This document shows positions 50,901-58,120 of a DNA stretch of 64,000 bases, one piece after another. This DNA is from Nakazawaea peltata (taxonomy: Eukaryota > Ascomycota > Pichiomycetes > Alaninales > Pachysolenaceae), in NCBI GenBank assembly GCA_001599355.1, contig BCGQ01000007.1:438620-502619 (forward strand), given 5' to 3'. Both the position numbers and the translations under genes were made by a program. The notes beneath the pieces are model-generated. The model saw only the letters and a list, made by a program, of their open reading frames with translations, was not told the DNA's origin and did no database searches. The first letter of the stretch is position 1; each line of letters begins with the position of its first letter.

Positions 50901-51634
50901 TGTATGCGACTTTCATCAGGTTGGGGGAGAGATTACTGAACTTGTCTCAATTTTCAGATTATAAAAATGGGGGTATAACTCTTATAATGGATTTAAAACT
51001 TCTGGCCCACGGGTTGACCATAATAGCCGCAACAAGGGTCTATTTCATAAATCCAGTATGGAAGAAGCTGGTGGAGGCTCAGCTGATCAAAAGAGCACAT
51101 AGAATCGGTCAAACCAATGAAGTCCATGTAGAGACTTTGATCTTACGTAATACTATTGAAGAAGAAATGTTTAAAAAAAGACTTACAGAGGAGGGAGGAG
51201 TCGAAGATACAAAGGAAAGCAAAGTTGAGCTGGCCTCAGTGATAGACGATGTCGATATGCAGCAATTTGTATCGAGAAATGAATTTTTGTCCGTTGATGA
51301 TTCTGGGGGGTTAGATGAGATTTGTAAATTTGAGGCTCCAGTAACTGTCCAGGATCAAATATTAGGTGAAGTGGGCTCCGAGTATTCTCTTTTGGATCAG
51401 ATAGGTGTTAGAATTGGGGATATGAGGCAATGGGATGTTCCATTATTCACGGAAGCCAATATGGAGAAACAAAACGACAATAAAAAGTCGAAAAGAAGAT
51501 TTGAAACTGTATTTATAGAAGAAGACGAAGAGGAGTATGAGGAAACCCAGATGACCACTATCACTAGACATGATAGAGTCTCTCTTGCACTGCAGTTACG
51601 TCATGAGAGAAGACAGAAGGTGAGATTTATCTAA
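47942..51634 (+). CDS. SNF2-family ATPase without RING finger
   Basis: 1230 residues from the ATG at 47942. A long N-terminal region without recognised motifs is followed by helicase motif I (GGILLENMGLGKTFICLLL, Lys near 331), a large insert, and motif II in WKRLIIDEAHSVNNKLSRA (DEAH, near 521). Motif III is in KWAITGTPTAGL. The second lobe is separated by about 450 residues, rich in charged and helical sequence, and contains GLTIIAATRVYFINPVW and LIKRAHRIGQTNEVHVETLI. The layout of widely split lobes resembles the Rad5/Rad16/SHPRH group, but I find no C3HC4 RING cysteines in the insert. Probably a nuclear DNA translocase or remodeller; target unknown. I know of no clear S. cerevisiae equivalent. 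Convergent with the SNRNP40 gene, 8 bases between the stops. Confidence 0.85.
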   Translation: MNIENWRLFQEVSSMANGLDKLLPLGVLYFTDLPRLLSRASEAPDGWMWVELPYGDNPKMWSWEHRESSLSDSVLNLKYLLERVHLRLTYKHMGSYRNNMICMRIYLVPSDIDGMKYLTEYRDRSRRGKPLSWHESKYKKIMLDLILTLDYSMLSWEGLPCQDTEMIVLNFLQEYRQISLMKVLGNIGGYSSTQNSFNFHIQRLVLEELFKIPPTDGASDGDLEDKLLRLYNSIKSPTFDFNGITNNDQKKMILDILNNDIDGLKSELYPYQKQSVLKMLEREFYPQRISAFVKTKGFYLETTTLNFYKNSEVIITPRGGILLENMGLGKTFICLLLICSSKMEISQVPEQYRNTISPSIFRKTDKIPRLMNLCIKKLNNESISWKQYLDQLSDPCLKLLQENPGYFEVPIAEEIDPTRRKSARISSSVMVIDVTKKMYLCNTTIIITPDNLFHQWLLEIRKHLIPHFLNILKLKDLQEPIPSSTELIKYDLVIVSHSVFSAQADLIESPFRDVYWKRLIIDEAHSVNNKLSRAVYMIRSLSVERKWAITGTPTAGLTRLHMNEEVENHKKKNYIVKRKFDVGQDLNKIGVILSSFFEMDPWAKRPKLWSKQMVRPFLQGIFGSDLQLRQILSLLLVRHELQDIELDVKLPPLHHKNVLLEPSFHDKISMNLFVAVLATNAVTSERKDLDYMFHPTNRSELRRLITNLQKLTFYWTGFSVNDLEVLISICDHLLEKKSETDDSKPYYSPEDVKLLVDCKKHANMLLQNPRWRTLSAIHEMNYFIKDLPTPFTRNLSTGVLDSEISTYGAPQLGSLQSFFYKNRFISDLNRLSEKLVEFTKPFWSNYWKDSERKNIQRLKNKDGKPIDSLTVAELLETPTKRRRLSNELSGSPKKLQKTATRDMMESETGGIKTSNSELINEYKDSELVENIKKLKVLGTLSQKLSYLGSRLLEHQKSGVKSIVFFEFEESAYYLTELLDIMGVNYLMYATFIRLGERLLNLSQFSDYKNGGITLIMDLKLLAHGLTIIAATRVYFINPVWKKLVEAQLIKRAHRIGQTNEVHVETLILRNTIEEEMFKKRLTEEGGVEDTKESKVELASVIDDVDMQQFVSRNEFLSVDDSGGLDEICKFEAPVTVQDQILGEVGSEYSLLDQIGVRIGDMRQWDVPLFTEANMEKQNDNKKSKRRFETVFIEEDEEEYEETQMTTITRHDRVSLALQLRHERRQKVRFI

Positions 51635-51642
51635 TGATATAT

Positions 51643-52650
51643 TTATTTAAGCGATCTAATAATACAAGTACCATCTGCCGATGAACTGAGGACAGTAGAA
51701 GGAAGAGTCGGATGAAAAGCGACATCAAGAACACTTCCAGAGTGACCTGCCAACTTCTTTAACATCTTCCTTGACTTTCTATCCCAGATCGTCAAGAATT
51801 TGTCATCACTTCCACTCACCAAATAAGTTTCATCCAGTGCACATCTAATGACATTATCGAATTTTGATACTGAACCATCGTAGAGACCGGGTTGGACTCT
51901 TGCTTGGGGATTGGCTACAAAAGATTTAGTACTATATGTTCTCAATGTTCCATCTTGCGATCTAGAAACCAAAATGTTATCCTCAGTGTCTAAAGATTTA
52001 GCCATACAAAGAGAGGTGATTGTATCTTTATGTTGAGTGCCTACTTTCCACAGAAGCAGCTCCTCCAGACTAGTCAACTTCCTCAAATCCAATGCATATA
52101 TGGTAGGATCGAGACCAGAGGTGTATACAGTATTGTTATCAGCTACACATGTCAATAAAGGATATGAAGTTTCATACTTGAACACGACTTCTTTATCTCT
52201 TGGGTCCCAAAAAAGAACTAACCCATCATCTCCACAACTAACTACCAATTGAGAGTTATTTTGACTCACACAACATTGATTCAGTACTAAGGAATGCCCT
52301 TGTAACCTTCTCAACCTTATTTGAGTCTCAAGATCCCATATTCCCAAGGTCCTATCAGCACTAGAAGTGATCAGAACTCCAGTCAGTTGGGGCAGCCATA
52401 CAACAGACGTGATTGCACCCTTATGACCTCCAATAGAGGCGATATTCAGGAATTCCTGACTCATAGACCAGATGTCAAGCATATTATCTGAAGTCGTAGC
52501 TATCAAATCACCCTCAGAAGGCTCGAAGCATGCCGCCATAGCCAGTTTATTTGAGCCGATCACACCTTCATGGTTTGGTTCAAGTACTATTCCTTGACTT
52601 AAGAGGTCATTTTTATGGTCAGAAGCTGGATCTCTTTTGACTAAAGACAT
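51643..52650 (-). CDS. SNRNP40: U5 snRNP 40-kDa WD-repeat protein (SNRNP40/Cwf17 type)
   Basis: 335 residues. About seven WD40 repeats span nearly the whole chain: GGHKGAITSVVWLPQLTGVL, SADRTLGIWDLETQIRLRRL, QGHSLVLNQC, CGDDGLVLFWDPRD, SGLDPTIYALDLRKL, SRSQDGTLRTYS and AGHSGSVLDVAFHP. The succession and the phrases (KRLKGH / VNSC, SGGIDNDIKVWDLR, KLPGHAGSINEVAFHP in human) match SNRNP40 repeat for repeat. The protein sits next to Prp8 in the spliceosome. S. cerevisiae is known to lack it, while S. pombe (cwf17) and other intron-richer fungi keep it. Other WD proteins cannot be fully excluded without a search. Confidence 0.78.
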   Translation of the reverse strand: MSLVKRDPASDHKNDLLSQGIVLEPNHEGVIGSNKLAMAACFEPSEGDLIATTSDNMLDIWSMSQEFLNIASIGGHKGAITSVVWLPQLTGVLITSSADRTLGIWDLETQIRLRRLQGHSLVLNQCCVSQNNSQLVVSCGDDGLVLFWDPRDKEVVFKYETSYPLLTCVADNNTVYTSGLDPTIYALDLRKLTSLEELLLWKVGTQHKDTITSLCMAKSLDTEDNILVSRSQDGTLRTYSTKSFVANPQARVQPGLYDGSVSKFDNVIRCALDETYLVSGSDDKFLTIWDRKSRKMLKKLAGHSGSVLDVAFHPTLPSTVLSSSADGTCIIRSLK

Positions 52651-52948
52651 TCTTAACGTTTAAAATTCAAACAACTCCGACGAAAATGCTTGAATATCTC
52701 CACAACTATCAAATAACCCCGGTTCACCCAACTCTCACCTTCTTAGCCATCTCATCTCTAACAAAATTTTCACATCATAACACCAAGTCGTGCACAAAAT
52801 CTCAATAATTCCCCCAATGAGCTCCCTTCATTTCACGCAAGTTTTTTGCGCAGTTTTGCGCAGTTTTGTTGAAGGCGCTTTCAATTAATCTCTAATTAAT
52901 TAGATTTAGGAAGAACCAATTGAATAATATTCCAAAGTAAAGATCAGA

Positions 52949-53430
52949 ATGTCATTAATCGCCAGACGTGCCGTTGCCTCTATTGCCTCGCAAGCCCAAG
53001 GTTTGCGTTTAACTGCTGTCAGAGCTTACTCTGAGGGTGGTAAGGATGCTTTCAATGTAAGTTAATAAGATCGAATAAGATGTGGGGATGGCGGCGGGTC
53101 AATCCATCTAGATTATGGAGTATTTGAGTGGATTGAAGGTTGGGATATGATCAATTGATGATTTGAGGGTATTTTGATCCTGGTTTTTATACTCATTTGA
53201 TTGATTGCTCCCTCACGCTGACCCTTTGTATTCCCACTGTTATTCCCGATTTTTCCATGCTCAGCACATACTAACTCAAATTTTTATAGGAACGTGAAAA
53301 GGCCCAAGAGAACTTGTACATCAAGAAGCACGAGAAGGAGCAATTGCTGAAATTGAAGGAGCAATTGAAGGCCCAAAAGGAGCACTTGAGCAAGCTCGAG
53401 CAAGAAATTGACTCCTTGGACAAGAAATAA
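52949..53430 (+). CDS. INH1: Mitochondrial F1-ATPase inhibitor IF1, split by an intron
   Basis: Exons 52949-53056 and 53290-53430 give 82 residues. The 233-nt intron has GTAAGT and TACTAAC 14 nt before its TAG. A mitochondrial presequence (MSLIARRAVASIASQAQGLR...) ends near RAYSEGG. The inhibitory segment AFN-EREKAQENLYIKKHEKEQ spans the splice junction, and a coiled-coil dimerisation tail follows to DSLDKK. IF1 blocks ATP hydrolysis by F1 when the membrane is de-energised. S. cerevisiae has Inh1 (85) and the paralogue Stf1; either could be the counterpart. A CCAAT box lies 28-33 bases before the ATG, possibly in the leader. Confidence 0.93.
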
Positions 53431-53902
53431 GTAAATAGTCACTTTGTTCGGTGATCTGACCTTGATCCTATGATGGGATTAGTAGTTTAACTATGAATAA
53501 AGAAGGAGAAAATTCAATGATAAGATTGTTGTAGTAGTAAGTAGTAGATTGAGTGATAATTGTTTGAGGTTTGGCTTTATTTTCGTATCTAAATCATATA
53601 AATCACCAGTTTAGCACCCTCTTGATTCATCATATTGAAGTGATTACACCCTGCGATGCACCCCCCTCAATTGGATCACCTTTTAGGTAAGACGCGCACC
53701 GTTATCAAGACTCCACTTTTATTAGTCACATTGTCAAATAGTCTAAAAAAGCTTATCGGCTAAGATGAGTGAAAAACTATTTAAGGTAGGGCACAAGATT
53801 GGAAGTTAGCCGATGGAGGTCTACAGAGCTAATTGATAGCCATTGATAGCCATTGATAGCCAACTGGTAGAGTCTTAGAATATCACAGTTTCACAGTTCA
53901 TA
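53431..53902. other. Intergenic: upstream region of the DHA2 transporter
   Basis: 472 bases. The main visible feature is three tandem 10-base units ATTGATAGCC (53832-53861) about 45-70 bases before the transporter ATG. No gene is seen. Confidence 0.55.
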
Positions 53903-55477
53903 ATGACTTCAAGAGAAGACACACCTTTACAAGAGGAGAATATCGGCGTTGATGAGATGCCTACAGTATTAGAAGAAGATGAGAGCCCCGCTTATGACGT
54001 AACGAAGATCGTGATCTCTCTTTGGGTAGGGTCTTTTTTATCCCTGATTGACTCTACAGTCGTCGCCAGTACGATGTCGGGAATTCTGGCCGAGTTCAAT
54101 GAGTCTAAGAACTTGTCGTGGATCGCATTGTCGTATTTACTTACTAATACCGTCTTTCAACCATTGTACGGTAAGACATCAGATATTGTGGGCCGTAAAC
54201 AGCTGTTGATATTTCTGCAGCTGTGGTTTATGACTGGGTGTTTGCTTTGCAGTCTTAGTTCTTCAATTTGGCAGTTTAGTGTTCTGAGAGCTATTTCAGG
54301 TGTCGGAGGAGGGGGTTTGTCATCTTTATCTAGTATTGTTGTGAGTGATATTGTATCTTTAAAGGAGAGGGGCAAGTTCCAAGGATATGCGAATATGATG
54401 TACCTGGTACTGCAGAGTTTAGGAGGACCGCTTGGGGGGTTATGTTTACTGACAATTGGTTGGAGATGGATGTTTGCGTTGCAGGTACCCCTGACATGCG
54501 TATGTATGTATTTGGCTAACAAATATGTAAATATTGTGCAGCCTAATTCTGGTATCACACGACTGAACTTGGCCAGAATTGATGTTTGGGGATCATTATC
54601 ACTTGTCATAGCCACATCTTCCGCTATTTTCTACATGCAATCTTCAGTTGAACATTACAATTTACTTCTCTTCACTTTCGCTTTGGGGGTTGTGGCTTTC
54701 GCATATATAGAAACTAAAGTTGCTAAAGAGCCGATTATTCCCCCTCATTTATTCAAGGGAATTCTTGGTCTGTCCTCATTCCTTTCTAGTTTGGGTATGA
54801 TTCCTTATTTTGGTTCATTGTTTGGTGTTCCTTTATTCTTAGAGGTAGTAAAACAACAATCTCTGATGGCCCTGGGATTGTACATCATTTTACAAGTGAC
54901 ATCTGTTCTGTACGGTTCATATTATGCGGGACATTATCTCCATAAGCAGGACGAGAACCCTGAAGCTATACTGCGTAGTAGCGGCTATTTAATGGTAGGG
55001 GCTATCATCTTAGAAGTAATAGGAATCATTGTAACCTTGTTGGGAACTGTGACACCATTCTGGTGGAGATTATTCATTACAGTGGGACTCCAATTTGTAG
55101 GGTTCGGATGTGGTATTTTATTGGTTCTGTTATTAGTGTTATCGATACTGATTGTAGGAAAAGAAGGTCAACTGCTGCTGAGCAGTATGAATTATCTTTT
55201 TAGATCTGTTGGACAAGTTTTAGGTGTCTCCTTGCTGTTATATGCGTACAATAGTTCAATAGTGCCAGATTTAACTAGTGCCTTCCCCCAAAACCCAGAA
55301 ATAGTGCAGAAATTACTAAAAGATAATACATACTTGAAAGAGATGGAGCCGGAGTTTTTCCGGAAGCTGATTATAGTCTACAATCATGCATCTACAAAAC
55401 TGTTCATTCCAGGTGTCATATCTGGGGTTTCAGGTACCATTGTGGCTTTATTAATTCTACATACATCTAAAGCTTAA
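53903..55477 (+). CDS. Major-facilitator transporter, DHA2/VBA type
   Basis: 524 residues with a polar N-terminus of about 35 and 14 expected membrane spans. Motifs of the DHA2 drug:H+ antiporter group are visible. LIDSTVVASTMSGILAEF (motif D1) comes first, then YGKTSDIVGRKQLLI (motif A), AISGVGGGGLSSLSSIVVSD (motif B-like) and GGPLGGLCLLTIGWRWMF (motif C-like). The closest named yeast group is VBA1-VBA3/AZR1/SGE1; VBA proteins move basic amino acids into the vacuole. Substrate and membrane cannot be fixed from the sequence. It is followed by a sugar transporter in the same orientation. Confidence 0.85.
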   Translation: MTSREDTPLQEENIGVDEMPTVLEEDESPAYDVTKIVISLWVGSFLSLIDSTVVASTMSGILAEFNESKNLSWIALSYLLTNTVFQPLYGKTSDIVGRKQLLIFLQLWFMTGCLLCSLSSSIWQFSVLRAISGVGGGGLSSLSSIVVSDIVSLKERGKFQGYANMMYLVLQSLGGPLGGLCLLTIGWRWMFALQVPLTCVCMYLANKYVNIVQPNSGITRLNLARIDVWGSLSLVIATSSAIFYMQSSVEHYNLLLFTFALGVVAFAYIETKVAKEPIIPPHLFKGILGLSSFLSSLGMIPYFGSLFGVPLFLEVVKQQSLMALGLYIILQVTSVLYGSYYAGHYLHKQDENPEAILRSSGYLMVGAIILEVIGIIVTLLGTVTPFWWRLFITVGLQFVGFGCGILLVLLLVLSILIVGKEGQLLLSSMNYLFRSVGQVLGVSLLLYAYNSSIVPDLTSAFPQNPEIVQKLLKDNTYLKEMEPEFFRKLIIVYNHASTKLFIPGVISGVSGTIVALLILHTSKA

Positions 55478-56036
55478 AAGCCTCATCTCATATTATTCGT
55501 ATTGCGCTCAAATAAAGGAATTCCTGCAAGTTTCTCGGAAGTCCAGATCGAGCTGCATGAGAACAAAAACTAAAAAGTTTAATACAAAGAAGAGGGAAAA
55601 ATAAGAACAAAGTGGGGGAGGTCCCGCTTTCTATAAATAAACGCGAAGTATTAAAAGACACGAGACGACATGCACCCCAGTTTAAGGATAACAACGGCAA
55701 ACTGACTCCTATGTAGTTACCCCACAATATAAACGTAGATCTGCCCCTCTCTTGACACCAACTTCGCCATCACCTCATCTTAATTTCTCTTCCCCGAACC
55801 CGATGCCTCTGCCGGAACAATAATACTCCCCCAATTATCTAATGCGCAACCGGGCATAAAATTCCTCGAAAAGAAGCGCTCCCCAGATTTTAAAGAATTT
55901 TCTTTTTATTTGACGAAATTTCTTTTGGGGGAAAAATTCGCAGACCCCCAAGATTCCCGCCCTTGTAAAATATAAATTTGAATTGATTCCTAGGAATCTT
56001 CATTTAATATTTGAATCGACCTTTTAAAGCGCTAAT
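55478..56036 (+). promoter_or_regulatory. Sugar-transporter promoter region
   Basis: 559 bases. Several G5/C5 runs (55612-55616, 55926-55930, 55945-55949) next to A/T-rich stretches are of the kind bound by Mig1-type repressors, but no exact consensus is claimed. TATAAAT lies at 55971-55977, 60-66 bases before the ATG. No gene is seen. Confidence 0.4.
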
Positions 56037-57680
56037 ATGGTTTCTTACGAAAACTCTATCAAAGGGGATACCGAGGAGCGTACTCAGGACATCCTGATCG
56101 TCCCAGAGACTAAATCTGACCTGTCTTATACTAAGGTAATTATTATTAGTGTTTTGGTGTCTTTTAGTGGATTTGTTGTTGGTTGGGATGTTGGTACCGT
56201 CGGGGGGTTCTTAAATATGCCAAACTTTATTTCTTGCTTTGCTGAACCTACCGGTTTCAGTAACGTCAGAACTGGTTTGATTTCCGGTTTGTACCCTATT
56301 TCTCTGATGTTGGGGTGTATTTTCATCCCTAAATTAGTTGACCATATTGGTAAGAGACGTAATATTATGGCAGGTAACTTCCTTTACATTGCAGGAAATA
56401 TCGTTTATATTACTGCTCTGGAAGGACGTTGGGTTCAAATTCTGATGGCAAGAGTCATCATAGGATTCGCTATCGGTGGGTTAAGTGTTTTATCACCAAG
56501 TTTGGTACTGGAAATGGCCCCAGTTGAAATTAGGGGTTCTTTATTATCTTTGTACCAAGTTTTATCCTGTTTGGGTTTAGCTTTGGGTGATATTATTGCA
56601 TATGCCTCAGTTAAGATCTCTGATGATTCTCACTGGCAGTGGAGAACTCCATTAGTTCTCTCTTTCTTATGGCAATTATTTATGCTTGTTGGTTTATTCA
56701 TGCTGCCAGAATCTCAGAGTTTCTTGCTTTTGAAGGGAAGACGTCTCGATCTGTACAACAGTTTGGCCAAATTATTCCCATTCAAGACTTCTGATGAGTT
56801 GAATATCATTTTGGATGACTTAGACGCCGATATTCAGGCTGATAAATCTTTCAAAGTCGACTGGAAGAAAGATATCATTCAAGGTCAACCAAAAATCTTG
56901 TACAGATTCCTGTCGGGAATGTTGATCCAGATTTTCCAAGGTTTAACCGGTATCAACTACTTCTTCTACTACTCCACTACCATTTTTAAAGGTATTGGGC
57001 TTGATAACTCCTTCGTATCTTCTATGATCTTAGGATGTATTTACTTTGGAACCTCCTTCTTGCTGATTCCTCTCGTCAAGAAGTATAATAGAAAATCGAT
57101 CACCATCGTCGGTTCCATCGTCACTTTGGTATGCCTTTTGTTGTTCGTCATTCTTACTACTCAGCTGTTGTATCCTCACGGAGAACTGCACGGTGCGTCT
57201 CCAGCTGTAGGAAAGGTTGTAATTTTCATTACTGCTGTCTACATCACCAGTTTCAGTTTAAGTTGGGGACCAATGCTGTATGTCATTATGGGAGAAATTT
57301 TCCCAATGAAGTTGAACAAATTAGGTATTTCATACTCCATGGCTGCTCAATGGTTTACCTTATTCTTAATCACCTTCTTTACACCATTTGTCACGGGTAA
57401 AATAGGATACTATTATGGGTTGGTATTCTTCGTTTCCACACTTGTAGCCTTGGCCTTTGTGGTTTTGGGTGTCCCAGAAACTAAAGGCCTCACCTTCCAC
57501 CAAATTGACCATGTCTATAAGTCACAGTCAATCTACTGGAGAACTCAACTGCCACCTGCAAAACCAACCGACATCAAATTACCAGCTGCCCCTGCTATTG
57601 AATTATCGGATTTCGAGGGAGCAACCCCAATCAACAATTTCTCAACTGCAACTCAAAAGAAAACCGATTATTTCAGTTGA
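56037..57680 (+). CDS. Hexose-transporter-like sugar porter
   Basis: 547 residues, 12 expected spans. Sugar-porter marks are GFVVGWDVGTVGGFLNMP (HXT-type GFDTGTISG), LVDHIGKRRNIM (motif A), GRWVQILMARVIIGFAIG, EMAPVEIRGSLLSLYQVL, LPESQSFLLLKGR (PESPRYL position), QIFQGLTGINYFFYYSTTIF and VPETKGLTFHQID. The Q-x-LTG-x-NYFFYY block favours a glucose/hexose porter of the HXT/RGT branch. The loop after span 6 and the C-tail are of ordinary length, so it is not an Snf3/Rgt2 sensor. Arg in the PESPR position is missing (PESQSF), which is unusual. Substrate unknown. Confidence 0.9.
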   Translation: MVSYENSIKGDTEERTQDILIVPETKSDLSYTKVIIISVLVSFSGFVVGWDVGTVGGFLNMPNFISCFAEPTGFSNVRTGLISGLYPISLMLGCIFIPKLVDHIGKRRNIMAGNFLYIAGNIVYITALEGRWVQILMARVIIGFAIGGLSVLSPSLVLEMAPVEIRGSLLSLYQVLSCLGLALGDIIAYASVKISDDSHWQWRTPLVLSFLWQLFMLVGLFMLPESQSFLLLKGRRLDLYNSLAKLFPFKTSDELNIILDDLDADIQADKSFKVDWKKDIIQGQPKILYRFLSGMLIQIFQGLTGINYFFYYSTTIFKGIGLDNSFVSSMILGCIYFGTSFLLIPLVKKYNRKSITIVGSIVTLVCLLLFVILTTQLLYPHGELHGASPAVGKVVIFITAVYITSFSLSWGPMLYVIMGEIFPMKLNKLGISYSMAAQWFTLFLITFFTPFVTGKIGYYYGLVFFVSTLVALAFVVLGVPETKGLTFHQIDHVYKSQSIYWRTQLPPAKPTDIKLPAAPAIELSDFEGATPINNFSTATQKKTDYFS

Positions 57681-57910
57681 GATCATGCATAGAGTGCTTT
57701 TTTAACTTTACTTTTTATTTAATTTTTGACGGATATATATAATGATAATAGAGGTCACGAGAATCTAATTGAAAAATGGAGTAGATCCCGGCTTCGGCCA
57801 ACTTTTCCGGCTAATTATGTTCAAAATGGTATCTGGAGCCTGTTCTGAGGGGTTAGTATTGGTACGTAGTACTATATGAGAATGAAATATCATTTTGATT
57901 TTCAAGAAAA

Positions 57911-57982
57911 TCCGAAATAGTGTAATGGCTATCACTTCGCGTTCTCATCGCGACAATCGGGGTTCAATTCCCCGTTTCGGAG
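57911..57982 (+). tRNA. tRNA-Glu(CTC)
   Basis: 72 bases that fold as a complete tRNA. The acceptor stem is TCCGAAA / TTTCGGA with discriminator G. The D-arm holds TAGTGTAATGGCTATCAC (A box). The anticodon stem is TCGCG/CGCGA around loop TTCTCAT, giving anticodon CTC (reads GAG). The T-arm is CGGGG-TTCAATT-CCCCG (B box). It closely follows S. cerevisiae tRNA-Glu. No intron, no encoded CCA. Confidence 0.96.
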
Positions 57983-57995
57983 TTTTAATTTTTTT
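57983..57995 (+). terminator. RNA polymerase III terminator
   Basis: TTTT directly after the tRNA, then AA and a run of seven T, a standard pol III stop with a backup. Confidence 0.8.
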
Positions 57996-58120
57996 ATTTT
58001 GCTAATAAAATAGTGAGCAAATTATCAATTTACTGAAATCTTCAGCGCTTAAAGAGATCTGAAGGGTGATGGGAAGGCAAGCTGATTGAACAAGTGGCCG
58101 TACAACCCAAGAAAAAGACA

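Larger units (their letters stand above)
57681..58120. other. Intergenic region holding tRNA-Glu
   Basis: 440 bases. Contains the tRNA at 57911-57982 and its T-run terminator. The flanks show nothing else. No long terminal repeat was recognised beside the tRNA, though such sites are frequent insertion targets in yeasts. Confidence 0.6.

Noticed and set aside
57681-58120. LTR fragment near tRNA-Glu
   Set aside because: Looked for terminal repeats and a primer-binding site beside the tRNA; none recognised.
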